DNA from: Sphingobium quisquiliarum P25
GTDB lineage: Bacteria > Pseudomonadota > Alphaproteobacteria > Sphingomonadales > Sphingomonadaceae
Length of the DNA stretch: 44,716 bases
Direction: 5' to 3'
Assembly: GCF_000445065.1 (NCBI RefSeq)
Contig: NZ_ATHO01000143.1
Span: 1-44,716 of the forward strand
Shown here: positions 8,786-16,322 of the stretch, one piece after another
Numbering within the stretch: the stretch's first letter is position 1
How the letters are laid out: each line of letters begins with the position of its first letter
The notes under the pieces: model-generated
The model's input: only the letters and a program-made list of their open reading frames with translations
The model's database searches: none
What the model was told of the DNA's origin: nothing
Translations under genes and position numbers: made by a program

Positions 8786-9754
8786 TCAGACCCTCAGGAC
8801 GCACGCGCCCCAGGTGAAGCCGCCACCCATGGCTTCCAGCACCAGCAGGTCGCCCGCCCGCACCCGGCCGTCGCGCATGGCGAGGTCAAGCGCCAATGGC
8901 ACCGAAGCGGCGGAGGTGTTGGCATGACGGTCGACCGTCATCACCACCTTTTCGGGCGAAAGCTTGAGCTTGCGGGCGGTGGCGTCCAGGATGCGCGCAT
9001 TGGCCTGATGCGGGACAAGCCAGTCGATATCGGCCGGGGTCAGGCCCGCCAGTTCCATGACTTCCGTCAGCACCGACGCCAGATTGACGACGGCGTGCCG
9101 GAACACCTCCTGCCCCTTCATCCGCAGCTTGCCCACCGTCTGCGTGGTGGAAGGGCCGCCGTCCACATAGAGCAGCTGGTTATGGCGGCCGTCGGCGTGG
9201 AGCTTGGACGCCAGGATGCCGCGCTTGCCATCCTCGCTTTCCTCCGCGCCCAGCACGATCGCGCCCGCGCCGTCGCCGAACAGGACGCAGGTCGTGCGGT
9301 CCTCCCAATCGAGGATGCGGCTGAAGGTTTCCGATCCGATGACCAGCGCCCGCTGCGCCGCGCCCGACCGGATCATGCTGTCCGCGACCGTCACCGCGTA
9401 GAGGAAGCCGGAGCAGACCGCCGCCACGTCGAACGCGACGCAATCGTCGATGCCCAGCGCCGCCTGCACGATGGTCGCGCTGGCGGGAAAGGTCTGATCG
9501 GGCGTCGCCGTCGCCAGGATGATGAGGTCGATGTCCTGCGGCGACAGGCCCGCCCGGTCCAGCGCCCCGCGCGCGGCGTCCGTCGCCAGGCTGGCGGTGG
9601 TTTCGCCTTCACTCGCTATATGGCGGTTGCGGATGCCGGTGCGCTCGACGATCCATTCATCGCTCGTGTCGACGGTCTGCGCCAGTTCGGCATTGCTGAC
9701 CGACCGGACCGGCAGCGCGGAACCGGTGCCCAGGAGAACGGATCTGCGGATCAC
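8786..9754 (-). CDS. fabH: 3-oxoacyl-ACP synthase III (KAS III)
   Basis: 322 residues. FabH condenses acetyl-CoA with malonyl-ACP to start fatty acid synthesis. The catalytic triad is complete: Cys114 (AAVCSGF), His249 (VPHQANARI) and Asn279 (RHANTSAAS). The glycine-rich C-terminal block [13 protein letters not shown] is also present. The start overlaps the plsX stop by four bases (ATGA), so the two are translationally coupled; plsX-fabH pairs are standard and link phospholipid with fatty acid synthesis. ihfA follows after 125 bp. Confidence 0.96.
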   Translation of the reverse strand: MIRRSVLLGTGSALPVRSVSNAELAQTVDTSDEWIVERTGIRNRHIASEGETTASLATDAARGALDRAGLSPQDIDLIILATATPDQTFPASATIVQAALGIDDCVAFDVAAVCSGFLYAVTVADSMIRSGAAQRALVIGSETFSRILDWEDRTTCVLFGDGAGAIVLGAEESEDGKRGILASKLHADGRHNQLLYVDGGPSTTQTVGKLRMKGQEVFRHAVVNLASVLTEVMELAGLTPADIDWLVPHQANARILDATARKLKLSPEKVVMTVDRHANTSAASVPLALDLAMRDGRVRAGDLLVLEAMGGGFTWGACVLRV

Positions 9755-10809
9755 TTTGCGGCCAGCTCCTGTTTCGATGCGACGGCTGACAGCGACGTGA
9801 TGCCCGCCATGTCGGCGGCGATGCGCCGGGTGATGTCTTCCTCCAGCAGCCGCGCCGCGACATGGACGGCGTTGGCGACGCCCTTGTCGTTGGCGCTGCC
9901 GTGGCTTTTCACCACCACGCCGTTCAGGCCCAGGAAGACCGCGCCATTATGATTATTGGGGTCCAGATGATGCTTGAGCAGATGCATCGCGGGCTTGGAG
10001 ATCAGGAAGCCGATCTTGGACCGGATCGAGCTGGTGAAGGCGGTGCGCAGCAGGTCGGTCACGAAGCGGGCCGTGCCCTCCGCCGTCTTGAGCGCCACAT
10101 TGCCCGAAAAGCCGTCGCTGACGATGACATCGGCGTCGCCGCTGCCGATCTTGTCGCCTTCGGTAAAACCGTCGAAGGACAGCGGCAGGCTCGTCGCGGC
10201 GCGCAATATGGCGGCGGCGTCGCGGATTTCCTCCGTGCCCTTCATCTCCTCCGTCCCGATGTTCATCAGGCGGACGCGCGGGCGTTCAAGGTCGAAGGCG
10301 ATGCGGGCATAGGCAGCGCCCATCACCGCGAACTGGACGAGGTTGCGGGCGTCGCACTCCGTATTGGCGCCCAGGTCCAGCATGACCACGTCATTGCCGC
10401 CCAGCGTCGGCAGCAGCGCCGCCAGAGCGGGCCGGTCGATGCCCGGCATGGTGCGCAGCGCCAGCTTCGCCATCGCCATCAGCGCGCCGGTATTGCCCGA
10501 CGATACGGCAGCCCCCGCCTCGCCCGCTTTCACCGCAGCGATCGCCAAGCTCATGGAGCTGGCCTTCTTGCGGATCGCGGCGCTGGGCTTGTCGCCCGCC
10601 TCCACCACGTCGCTCGCATGCACGACTTCGGATGCGGCGCGCAGATTCGGGTGACGGTCGAGCGCGGACTTGATCCGCGCTTCGTCGCCGAACAGCGTGA
10701 AGCGCAGCCCTTCGTGGCGGTGACGGGCGAGCGCCACGCCCGCCATCATCACGCGCACGCCTTCATCCCCGCCCATCGCGTCGATTGCGATTCGCGGTTG
10801 GCTGGACAC
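9751..10809 (-). CDS. plsX: Phosphate acyltransferase PlsX
   Basis: 352 residues with a GTG start. PlsX converts acyl-ACP to acyl-phosphate, the donor for PlsY in phosphatidic acid synthesis; it acts at the cytoplasmic face of the membrane. The N-terminal signature [18 protein letters not shown] is clear, as are [12 protein letters not shown], the [11 protein letters not shown] block and [19 protein letters not shown]. The gene starts 32 bp after rpmF and overlaps fabH, giving the classical rpmF-plsX-fabH operon. Confidence 0.96.
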   Translation of the reverse strand: MSSQPRIAIDAMGGDEGVRVMMAGVALARHRHEGLRFTLFGDEARIKSALDRHPNLRAASEVVHASDVVEAGDKPSAAIRKKASSMSLAIAAVKAGEAGAAVSSGNTGALMAMAKLALRTMPGIDRPALAALLPTLGGNDVVMLDLGANTECDARNLVQFAVMGAAYARIAFDLERPRVRLMNIGTEEMKGTEEIRDAAAILRAATSLPLSFDGFTEGDKIGSGDADVIVSDGFSGNVALKTAEGTARFVTDLLRTAFTSSIRSKIGFLISKPAMHLLKHHLDPNNHNGAVFLGLNGVVVKSHGSANDKGVANAVHVAARLLEEDITRRIAADMAGITSLSAVASKQELAAK

Positions 10810-10841
10810 TTCAGGACACCTTTGCAGGAGGAAAAGTGTCG

Positions 10842-11021
10842 TTACGCCCCGGCGGCAACGACTTCACGGCCGTTATAATGGCCGCAGGCCACGCACAGAT
10901 TGTGCGGGCGCTTGAGTTCACCGCAGTTCGAGCATTCCTGATAGGCTTCGACGCGCAGCGCATCGTGGCTGCGGCGCATGCCACGGCGGGACGGGGTAGT
11001 TTTCCTCTTTGGGACAGCCAT
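10842..11021 (-). CDS. rpmF: 50S ribosomal protein L32
   Basis: 59 residues, the normal L32 length. The typical start [20 protein letters not shown] is followed by a zinc ribbon with Cys30/Cys33 and Cys43/Cys46, so this is the zinc-containing form. The frame stays open upstream to 11132, but the conserved MAVPK start at 11021 is the correct one and the extension has no homologue-like sequence. First gene of the rpmF-plsX-fabH cluster; its promoter should lie in 11022-11231, shared with the divergent MAPEG gene. Confidence 0.96.
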   Translation of the reverse strand: MAVPKRKTTPSRRGMRRSHDALRVEAYQECSNCGELKRPHNLCVACGHYNGREVVAAGA

Positions 11022-11231
11022 GTCGGCACCTTGTTCCGTAAATATCTGGTTGTGCGACTGGCCAGAATCCGATGGGGATGCCGACGCCACAGGCGCCGCA
11101 GACCCATGCGGCCCGGGTGATCGCGAAGCCATGCGCCTATAGCGTTTTTTGGGTGGGGCGCAAGTCCTTCCTTGCCCTTGAAGGCAGTCCCGCTAACCTT
11201 CCGCACCGCAGAGATAAGGGAGGATACCATC

Positions 11232-11663
11232 ATGCTGTTGCCGATCACGCTAACACTGGCCGCCGCTTGCGCCATTGTGAACCTGTGGCTGGCGACGCGC
11301 TGCGTCAGGATTCGCATGACAGCCAAAACGCTGCATGGCGATGGCGGCAACCAGCTGCTCGCCCGCCGCATGCGCGCCCACGCGAATTTTGCCGAATATG
11401 CGCCGATCGTCCTGATCCTCTTCGCTCTGATCGAACTGGCGCTCGGCTCGCCGCTGTGGCTGTGGATAGCCGCATGCGTCTTCATCATCGCGCGGGCCGC
11501 ACATCCCATCGGCATGGACGCGGATCAGCCCACGATATGGCGCGCGGCGGGGGCTCTGCTGACCTGGGCCGTCACCGCAGTGCTGGCCGTCACCGCGCTC
11601 TATGCCGCGTACAGCGCCACGCGCGCCGTTCCCGCTCCGCCTGCCCTCGCCGCTCAGGTCTAG
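11232..11663 (+). CDS. MAPEG-family membrane protein
   Basis: 143 residues with about four hydrophobic segments. The fingerprint of MAPEG (membrane-associated proteins in eicosanoid and glutathione metabolism) is visible: the conserved RMRAHANFAEYAPIVLIL block (around residue 44) and ARAAHPIGM in the third helix. Bacterial members are often glutathione-dependent transferases or peroxidases in the inner membrane, but their substrates are mostly unknown. The start at 11232 is supported by AAGGGAGG 8 bases upstream. The stop is 2 bp from the stop of the convergent metallo-hydrolase gene. Confidence 0.85.
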   Translation: MLLPITLTLAAACAIVNLWLATRCVRIRMTAKTLHGDGGNQLLARRMRAHANFAEYAPIVLILFALIELALGSPLWLWIAACVFIIARAAHPIGMDADQPTIWRAAGALLTWAVTAVLAVTALYAAYSATRAVPAPPALAAQV

Positions 11664-11665
11664 GC

Positions 11666-12334
11666 TCAGGCGAGCACCGCGTCCCCGACAAAGGGGTTGG
11701 TGCGCCGCTCATGGGCGAAGTTGCTCATGGGGCCATGGCCGGGCACAAAGGCCGTGTCCCCGCCCAGCGGCCAGAGCTTGCCGGTGATCGCGTCGATAAG
11801 CTGCTGGTGATTGCCCATCGGGAAGTCCGTGCGGCCGATCGATCCCTGGAACAGCACGTCGCCGACGATGGCGAGCTTGCTGGGCGCATGGTGGAAGACG
11901 ACATGGCCCGGCGTGTGGCCGGGGCAGTGATAGACGTCGAGCACAAGGTCGCCGACGCTCACCTGATCACCGTCGGCCAGCCAGCGATCCGGCTCGAAGA
12001 CCTTGCCGTTAACGCCATAATTGCGCCCATCCTCTTCCAGACGGCTGATCCAGAATCGGTCCGCCTCATGCGGGCCTTCGATCGGCACGCCCAATTCCCT
12101 GGCAAGGATGCCGGCCTCGCCGCAATGATCGATATGGCCGTGCGTCACCAAAATCTTCTCGATGGTGACCCCGTGCTGCTGCGCCGCGGCTTTCAGGCGC
12201 GGGAGGTCGCCGCCCGGATCGACGAACGCGCCCCGCCTGGTCGCGGTGCACCAGAAGAGGGTGCAATTCTGCTGGAGCGGCGTCACGGGAATCAGCGTGG
12301 CCTGGAGCGGCGGGGTCTGCGATGGGCTGGTCAT
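11666..12334 (-). CDS. MBL-fold metallo-hydrolase, glyoxalase II-like
   Basis: 222 residues. The metal-binding signature THGHIDHCG gives His65, His67, Asp69 and His70; further ligands lie in CPGHTPGHV and in the C-terminal FVPGHGPMS. The fold matches the hydroxyacylglutathione hydrolase (glyoxalase II) group that splits thioesters or related esters. At 222 residues it lacks the C-terminal glutathione-binding helices of true GloB (about 255), so it is the short YcbL-like form and the substrate is uncertain. It lies 64 bp downstream of the rrf2 gene and could end that operon. Confidence 0.86.
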   Translation of the reverse strand: MTSPSQTPPLQATLIPVTPLQQNCTLFWCTATRRGAFVDPGGDLPRLKAAAQQHGVTIEKILVTHGHIDHCGEAGILARELGVPIEGPHEADRFWISRLEEDGRNYGVNGKVFEPDRWLADGDQVSVGDLVLDVYHCPGHTPGHVVFHHAPSKLAIVGDVLFQGSIGRTDFPMGNHQQLIDAITGKLWPLGGDTAFVPGHGPMSNFAHERRTNPFVGDAVLA

Positions 12335-12398
12335 AGGGCCGATGTGGCGAAGCCGCGCGCGCGGCGCAAGAGGCGGCGCAACGGGCCGGAGGGCGGCC

Positions 12399-12824
12399 TT
12401 ACTCCGCCTCTTCCAGTCCCAGCGGTTCGGCCAGGCTGATGCCGTCCAGCACCTTCGCCGTTTCGTCGCGGACGCGCAGCATCACGCGATGCAGCCTGCA
12501 TTCCGATTCGGGCAGGCAGTTGGTGCATGTTTCATGCGCGAATCGGCTGGCGCAGGGCGTCAGCGCCAGCGATCCGCGCGTCAGCCGCACGATGTCGCCA
12601 TAGCTGATGTCGACAGGCGCCAGCGCCAGCCAATAGCCGCCGTCGCGGCCGCGCTGGGTCGCAACCAGCCCCTCACGCGACAGTTCGGACAGGATCACCG
12701 TCAGGAACTTGGCCGGGATATTCTGCCGCGTCGCGATTTCGTTCAGCGGCACAGGTCCCTGGCGGTAACGGTCGGCAAGGTGCTGGAGGGCGCGGATGGC
12801 GTAACGGGTCTTCTGCGAAAGCAT
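12399..12824 (-). CDS. Rrf2-family transcriptional regulator, probable Fe-S sensor
   Basis: 141 residues. The winged helix is typical of Rrf2 (MLSQKTRYAIRALQHLA, then IPAKFLTVILSELSREGLV and GRDGGY). In the linker are four cysteines, Cys91, Cys100, Cys103 and Cys109. Members such as IscR, NsrR and RirA use three of these to hold an Fe-S cluster that senses iron, NO or redox state; here a fourth is present, and the ligand set cannot be decided by eye. The spacing is not an exact match to IscR. It follows the ArsC-like gene by 51 bp and the same strand continues into the metallo-hydrolase, suggesting a stress-responsive operon. Confidence 0.88.
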   Translation of the reverse strand: MLSQKTRYAIRALQHLADRYRQGPVPLNEIATRQNIPAKFLTVILSELSREGLVATQRGRDGGYWLALAPVDISYGDIVRLTRGSLALTPCASRFAHETCTNCLPESECRLHRVMLRVRDETAKVLDGISLAEPLGLEEAE

Positions 12825-12875
12825 GATCCCGTTATTCGCCCACCCGCCTCATTTGACAAGCCGCCGCGCGGCCCG

Positions 12876-13232
12876 TCAGGCCTTCACCTCTTCCAGCGCG
12901 GCTTCATAGGTCGATGCCTTGAAGCCGACCACGGTCCGGCCGCCAATGTCCAGGATCGGCCGCTTGATCATGGAGGGGTTGGCGGACATCAGCAGGATCG
13001 CCTTGTCCGCGTCGATATGGGCCTTGTCCCCGGCGTCCAGCGCCTTGAAAGTGGTGCCGGAGCGGTTGAGGATGGTTTCCCACCCATGCTCCATCACCCA
13101 TTCCTCCAGCTTGGCCTTGTCCACGCCGGACACCTTATAGTCGTGGAAGCTGTAGGCGACCCGCTCATTATCCAGGAAATTGCGCGCCTTCTTGATCGTG
13201 TCGCAATTCTTGATGCCATACATGGTGATCAT
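12876..13232 (-). CDS. ArsC/Spx family thioredoxin-fold protein (YffB-like)
   Basis: 118 residues. The N-terminal signature ITMYGIKNCDTIKKA holds one active-site cysteine, Cys10, in a thioredoxin fold; the C-terminal half has the family block NPSMIKRPILDIGG with the cis-proline region. True arsenate reductases use Cys plus Arg residues and glutaredoxin; YffB/Spx relatives of this length often have no arsenate activity, so a thiol-redox role is the safer call. The gene starts 4 bp after the ridA stop, so both are on one transcript. Confidence 0.88.
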   Translation of the reverse strand: MITMYGIKNCDTIKKARNFLDNERVAYSFHDYKVSGVDKAKLEEWVMEHGWETILNRSGTTFKALDAGDKAHIDADKAILLMSANPSMIKRPILDIGGRTVVGFKASTYEAALEEVKA

Positions 13233-13236
13233 GGGG

Positions 13237-13617
13237 TCAGCCCTTGAACGCTGTGACTTCGACTTCGACCTTCATCTCCGGCTTGATGAGGCCGGTGACG
13301 ATGCAACTGGCGGCGGGGCGGATTTCGCCGAATATGGGGGCGGTCGCCTTGCCCAGTTCGTCCCAATAGGCCGGGTCGGTGATATAATAGGTCACGCGCA
13401 CCACGTCGGCGAAGGAAAAGCCCGCTTCCTCCAGCGCCTTGCCGATGACCTTGAGGGCGTTGGCGGTCTGGTCGACGACGCTTTCAGGCATCGCCCTAGT
13501 TTCCGGGTCGGTGCCGGTCGTGCCTGCGACGAAGCACCAGCCGCCCTGGACGACGGCGCGGGAATAGCCGACCTGCGCCTCGAAAGGCGAGCCCGAGGAA
13601 ATGAGCGTGCGGGACAT
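13237..13617 (-). CDS. RidA-family enamine/imine deaminase-like protein
   Basis: 126 residues. RidA proteins hydrolyse reactive 2-aminoacrylate and related enamines made by PLP enzymes. The YjgF fold is recognisable from VVQGGWCFVAGTTGTDP, TANALKVIGKALEEAGF and the C-terminal IKPEMKVEVEVTAF. The usual RidA substrate-binding Arg near the C-terminus (CxxRxxxxPxxxxVEI) is not seen: the block here reads ASCIVTGLIKPEMKVEVE, so this may be a divergent subgroup without classical deaminase activity. The start at 13617 fits the family and has GAAGGAA upstream; a longer open frame upstream is spurious. Confidence 0.86.
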   Translation of the reverse strand: MSRTLISSGSPFEAQVGYSRAVVQGGWCFVAGTTGTDPETRAMPESVVDQTANALKVIGKALEEAGFSFADVVRVTYYITDPAYWDELGKATAPIFGEIRPAASCIVTGLIKPEMKVEVEVTAFKG

Positions 13618-13706
13618 GGAAGTTCCTTCGAACGGGGAGCGGGAAAAGGATCGCGGCGGCTCTTGCCCCGTGCCGCCGCCGCTGTCCAGCGCCTTTTGGC
13701 CAGCGA

Positions 13707-13731
13707 GGAACGGCGGCGGGACTGATCCGTT
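13707..13731 (+). promoter_or_regulatory. EcfG (general stress response) promoter
   Basis: GGAAC at 13707-13711 and CGTT at 13728-13731 are separated by 16 bases, an exact match to the alphaproteobacterial EcfG consensus (GGAAC-N16/17-CGTT). The start codon of the acidic protein gene is 22 bp further on, with AAGGAG between, so the leader would be only about 15 bases. One chance match of this kind is expected in a window of this size, but the position makes a real promoter likely. Confidence 0.72.
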
Positions 13732-13752
13732 GAAGCGGCAAGGAGACATGCC

Positions 13753-14106
13753 ATGGACCAAGCCGACAAGGACCGCTTCCCCGACACCGTCGAGGAGAAT
13801 GACGAGCAGCGCGACAGCGGATCGCAGGCGCAGGACGTCGCGGACGACGCGCGTGTCCGCAGCACCGACCTGTCCGAAGACAGCGAGCGCGGCGGCCGCC
13901 CCAACCCCGCACAGATCATCCCCGACGACACGCCCGACCTGGTGGAGCGGATGGAAGAAATGAACCGTTCCGGGCGGATCGACATGGACGCCTTCGCCGG
14001 TGAGCCGCAGATGGACGATGAGGAAAGTGCACTGGGGCAAGTAGATACCGAGAATATGGACGATGAAGACGACATGCTGGGCCAGGGAACGCGGGAGGAG
14101 AGCTGA
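13753..14106 (+). CDS. Small acidic hypothetical protein, stress-induced
   Basis: 117 residues, strongly acidic, with no signal peptide and no membrane segment. It is rich in Asp, Glu, Gln, Ser and Arg and looks largely disordered; the only order-prone part is around DTPDLVERMEEMNRSGRIDMDAF, which could form a short amphipathic helix. I do not recognise a family. ATG at 13753 is chosen because AAGGAG ends 7 bases upstream; another ATG at 13748 is too close to it and in another frame. The EcfG-type promoter at 13707-13731 suggests membership in the general stress regulon. Small acidic disordered proteins are often desiccation or osmotic protectants, but that is only a suggestion. Confidence 0.8.
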   Translation: MDQADKDRFPDTVEENDEQRDSGSQAQDVADDARVRSTDLSEDSERGGRPNPAQIIPDDTPDLVERMEEMNRSGRIDMDAFAGEPQMDDEESALGQVDTENMDDEDDMLGQGTREES

Positions 14107-14180
14107 CCTTCCCGCCGGAACGGAGGGAATGCGGATCAGCTTGAACGGGCGCAAGACAGGGCGCGGCCTATGCTCATGCG

Positions 14181-14600
14181 ATGTCCTGCCGCCCCTTCGC
14201 CCTCGCCGCCCTTGCCGCATTCGCCATCTTCATTGCTCAGCCCGCTTCCGCCGAGCGTTTCGGCCTGTGCCAGACCGGAGGCGGGACGGATTGCGTCGTG
14301 GATGGCGACACGTTCCGGCTGGGCGGGGAAAAAATCCGCATCGCCGATATCGATACGCCCGAAACGCATCGGCCGCGCTGCCCGGCGGAATATCAGCGGG
14401 GACAGCGCGCCACCCTCCGCCTGCTGGCGCTGCTGAACGCTGGCGGCTTTTCTCTGCAATCGGTCGAGCGGGACAAGGATCGCTATGGCCGCTCTTCGCG
14501 TCTGGTCAGCCGGGGCGGCCGGTCGATCGGGGCGATGCTGGTTGCGGAAGGGCTGGCGCGCCCCTGGCAGGGATCACGCCAGCCCTGGTGCCGTAGTTAA
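14181..14600 (+). CDS. Exported thermonuclease-like (SNase) protein
   Basis: 139 residues. A signal peptide covers about residues 1-24 (ending PASA-E), so the protein is exported. The SNase fold follows: VVDGDTFRL (41-47), IRIADIDTPE with Arg53 and Glu61, and RDKDRYGR ending at Arg104. These match the catalytic Arg35, Glu43 and Arg87 of staphylococcal nuclease. Family members cut DNA and RNA with calcium. Four cysteines (30, 38, 67, 137) could form disulphides outside the cytoplasm. The stop codon shares the TTAA of the convergent glycine-zipper gene. Confidence 0.86.
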   Translation: MSCRPFALAALAAFAIFIAQPASAERFGLCQTGGGTDCVVDGDTFRLGGEKIRIADIDTPETHRPRCPAEYQRGQRATLRLLALLNAGGFSLQSVERDKDRYGRSSRLVSRGGRSIGAMLVAEGLARPWQGSRQPWCRS

Positions 14601-15178
14601 CGGCAACTCACTCCGCCACGATCGATCTCGCGGCCGAGCAGAGCGCCCGCGCCGCCGCCGATCAGCGTCGTCAGCAGGCTCGACCCGCCGCGATCAAGCT
14701 GGTTGCCGAGCAGCCCGCCCAGCGCCGCGCCCACGATCAGGCCGGTGGTGCCGTCCGAGCGGCGGCAATAATAGCGATCGTCATAGCCGCGATAGATGCG
14801 GGTGTTGCGGGTCACGCGGATCGGTTCATAGCCGCTGCGATAATAGCGGTCCGGCCGGTAGCGTGTGCCATAGCGGCGATCCGGGCGGTTCCAGTCATAG
14901 TTGTAGACGGTCCGGCCTGGGCGCCTCAAGCGATTGTCGCGGCGATCCTCCCGGCGATCGTCGCGCCAATCGCGGCGCGCCTCGCGGACATCCTTGCGAT
15001 ATTCGCGCCGGGCGTCTCGAACATCGCGGCGATATTCGCGGTCATCCCGGCGCTGCTCCCGCGCCGATCCCTCTCCCCATGCGGGGCGCTGCGCGAAGGC
15101 TGGGGTAGCGGCGATGCCGGTCAGCGTCATCGCGCCAAGCGACAGAGCGGCAATGGTCCGCTTCATCGAGAATTTCAT
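14597..15178 (-). CDS. Glycine-zipper exported protein with Arg/Asp-rich linker
   Basis: 193 residues. A signal peptide runs to about residue 30 (AFAQ). Residues ~38-85 form an Arg/Asp/Glu-rich segment (YRRDVRDARREYRKDVREARR) very similar to that of the RcnB protein at 1682. The C-terminal part is a glycine-zipper 2TM domain with two hydrophobic stretches, GLIVGAALGGLLGNQL and LIGGGAGALLGREI, as in 17-kDa surface-antigen-like outer-membrane proteins. No lipobox cysteine is seen. AAGGAG lies about 6 bases before the ATG at 15178; an internal ATG four codons on is less likely. A perfect 8-bp inverted repeat lies about 57 bp upstream (15235-15259). Confidence 0.82.
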   Translation of the reverse strand: MKFSMKRTIAALSLGAMTLTGIAATPAFAQRPAWGEGSAREQRRDDREYRRDVRDARREYRKDVREARRDWRDDRREDRRDNRLRRPGRTVYNYDWNRPDRRYGTRYRPDRYYRSGYEPIRVTRNTRIYRGYDDRYYCRRSDGTTGLIVGAALGGLLGNQLDRGGSSLLTTLIGGGAGALLGREIDRGGVSCR

Positions 15179-15234
15179 GAGTTGCTCCTTATCAAGGCTG
15201 TAGAGCTAAACTCATGATGGAAGCGGCCGTTGCA

Positions 15235-15259
15235 TGAACGGAACAAAACCTTCCGTTCA
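15235..15259. promoter_or_regulatory. Inverted repeat upstream of the glycine-zipper gene
   Basis: TGAACGGA at 15235-15242 and TCCGTTCA at 15252-15259 form a perfect 8-bp dyad around 9 bases, 57-81 bp before the start codon at 15178. Its size and position fit an operator for a dimeric regulator, but I do not know the regulator. It is not a GTTC-N7-GTTC LexA box. Confidence 0.4.
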
Positions 15260-15455
15260 GCGGGTAGACAGGCGGTAAATTGGGTTCGCGTGAGATTTGC
15301 GAAGTAGCGAATTGATGTAAAACGCAGGTCCGCTTTTTCCTATTTCCGACAGAGGCAAAGAGCCAATCAAGCTGTGGCAGGTTGGGGACGGAATAGGATA
15401 GAAAATTGGATTTTGGCGGCGATGACCTGCTATGAAGAAGATGATGTTCTACTAG
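15260..15455. other. AT-rich gap without a gene
   Basis: The gap separates the glycine-zipper start region from the stop of the AT-rich ORF at 15456. Base composition drops here compared with the flanks. I found no convincing ORF, tRNA, transposon end or terminator. It is probably the downstream flank of the acquired segment. Confidence 0.4.
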
Positions 15456-16316
15456 TCAGTTACTGATCGCCTGATCCGGTTTGGAAGTTCTAGCCGCCGG
15501 GAGGCCAACTTCACGAAAAATCGCTAAGGGCTTCAAGCCATAGGACGCCAAAGGCCTGCCGAACGAAACTGCTGTTACGCCAATAAGTTGAGCTAAGTGG
15601 GTGATCATTCCAGGAATATGTGGGCTAGCCCCCGCCTCATCGAGATGATCCAAAGAGAATTGATCGCCGGGTAGAGCATCAACTATCCCAAGAACGCGCC
15701 ATTTGCCACTAATCGTGATTGGATATTTGAGAGGGATATCTGTCTCATGAAGATAAAGATAATCCCTATTAATGTTGAACCAAAACCCAGACTGAAATGC
15801 ACAAAATACGAATTGAATGCTTAGCCCAAGAGTGGCAATATATTTCTGGATGATTTCAGCTTCTTTTCTTTTTTCTTGTACCTGCTTTTGAGCAGACCTC
15901 TTATCATCCGCACCAGCCGTTATACCTGACGCTATAAAGTCACGCATTGATTCTGCCGCCATCAGTTTTGAGAAAACTGACTGGTCAAAGGCAATAAGAT
16001 CGCCCTCCATAATGCACATACTACCAACAGAAAATTCGGGATCCTGTTGAGATTCCCCAATATGTTCAATTAACTTTCGCGAATTTCGCCATAATGGATC
16101 GTAGGTTTGGCGAACTTCATATTGCAGACCTCGATTATTACCAATTTCTCCTCCCAGCCCGCTAATTTTTGCTGAAAACCCGACCCTTTGATCTTTGCCC
16201 TTTTGTGCTCGGATAGCGGTTTCCTTCAGAGCACCATCGTCTTCAAGCTGCGACAATATAGAAGCGACTTTCTCATGATCAGCATAAAGAAAGTCATACA
16301 CTTTCGATCCGAACAC
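15456..16316 (-). CDS. AT-rich hypothetical protein, possibly DUF6414-like
   Basis: 286 residues with a GTG start at 16316, 6 bp after the nrdB stop; GGAG of the nrdB terminus could serve as its ribosome binding site, so translation may be coupled. Hand counts of two 60-base lines inside it (16021, 15841) give 40% and 37% GC, against 65% for a line of nrdB (16441); codon use shifts with it. This argues for horizontal acquisition. No signal peptide is seen; one moderately hydrophobic stretch (YIATLGLSIQFVFCAF, about residues 159-174) is too weak to call a membrane helix. The N-terminus (VYDFLYADHEKVASILSQL) and a later GKWRVLGIVDALPGD block recall the uncharacterised DUF6414 proteins, but I cannot confirm this and no function can be given. 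Confidence 0.72.
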   Translation of the reverse strand: MFGSKVYDFLYADHEKVASILSQLEDDGALKETAIRAQKGKDQRVGFSAKISGLGGEIGNNRGLQYEVRQTYDPLWRNSRKLIEHIGESQQDPEFSVGSMCIMEGDLIAFDQSVFSKLMAAESMRDFIASGITAGADDKRSAQKQVQEKRKEAEIIQKYIATLGLSIQFVFCAFQSGFWFNINRDYLYLHETDIPLKYPITISGKWRVLGIVDALPGDQFSLDHLDEAGASPHIPGMITHLAQLIGVTAVSFGRPLASYGLKPLAIFREVGLPAARTSKPDQAISN

Positions 16317-16322
16317 CAGATT

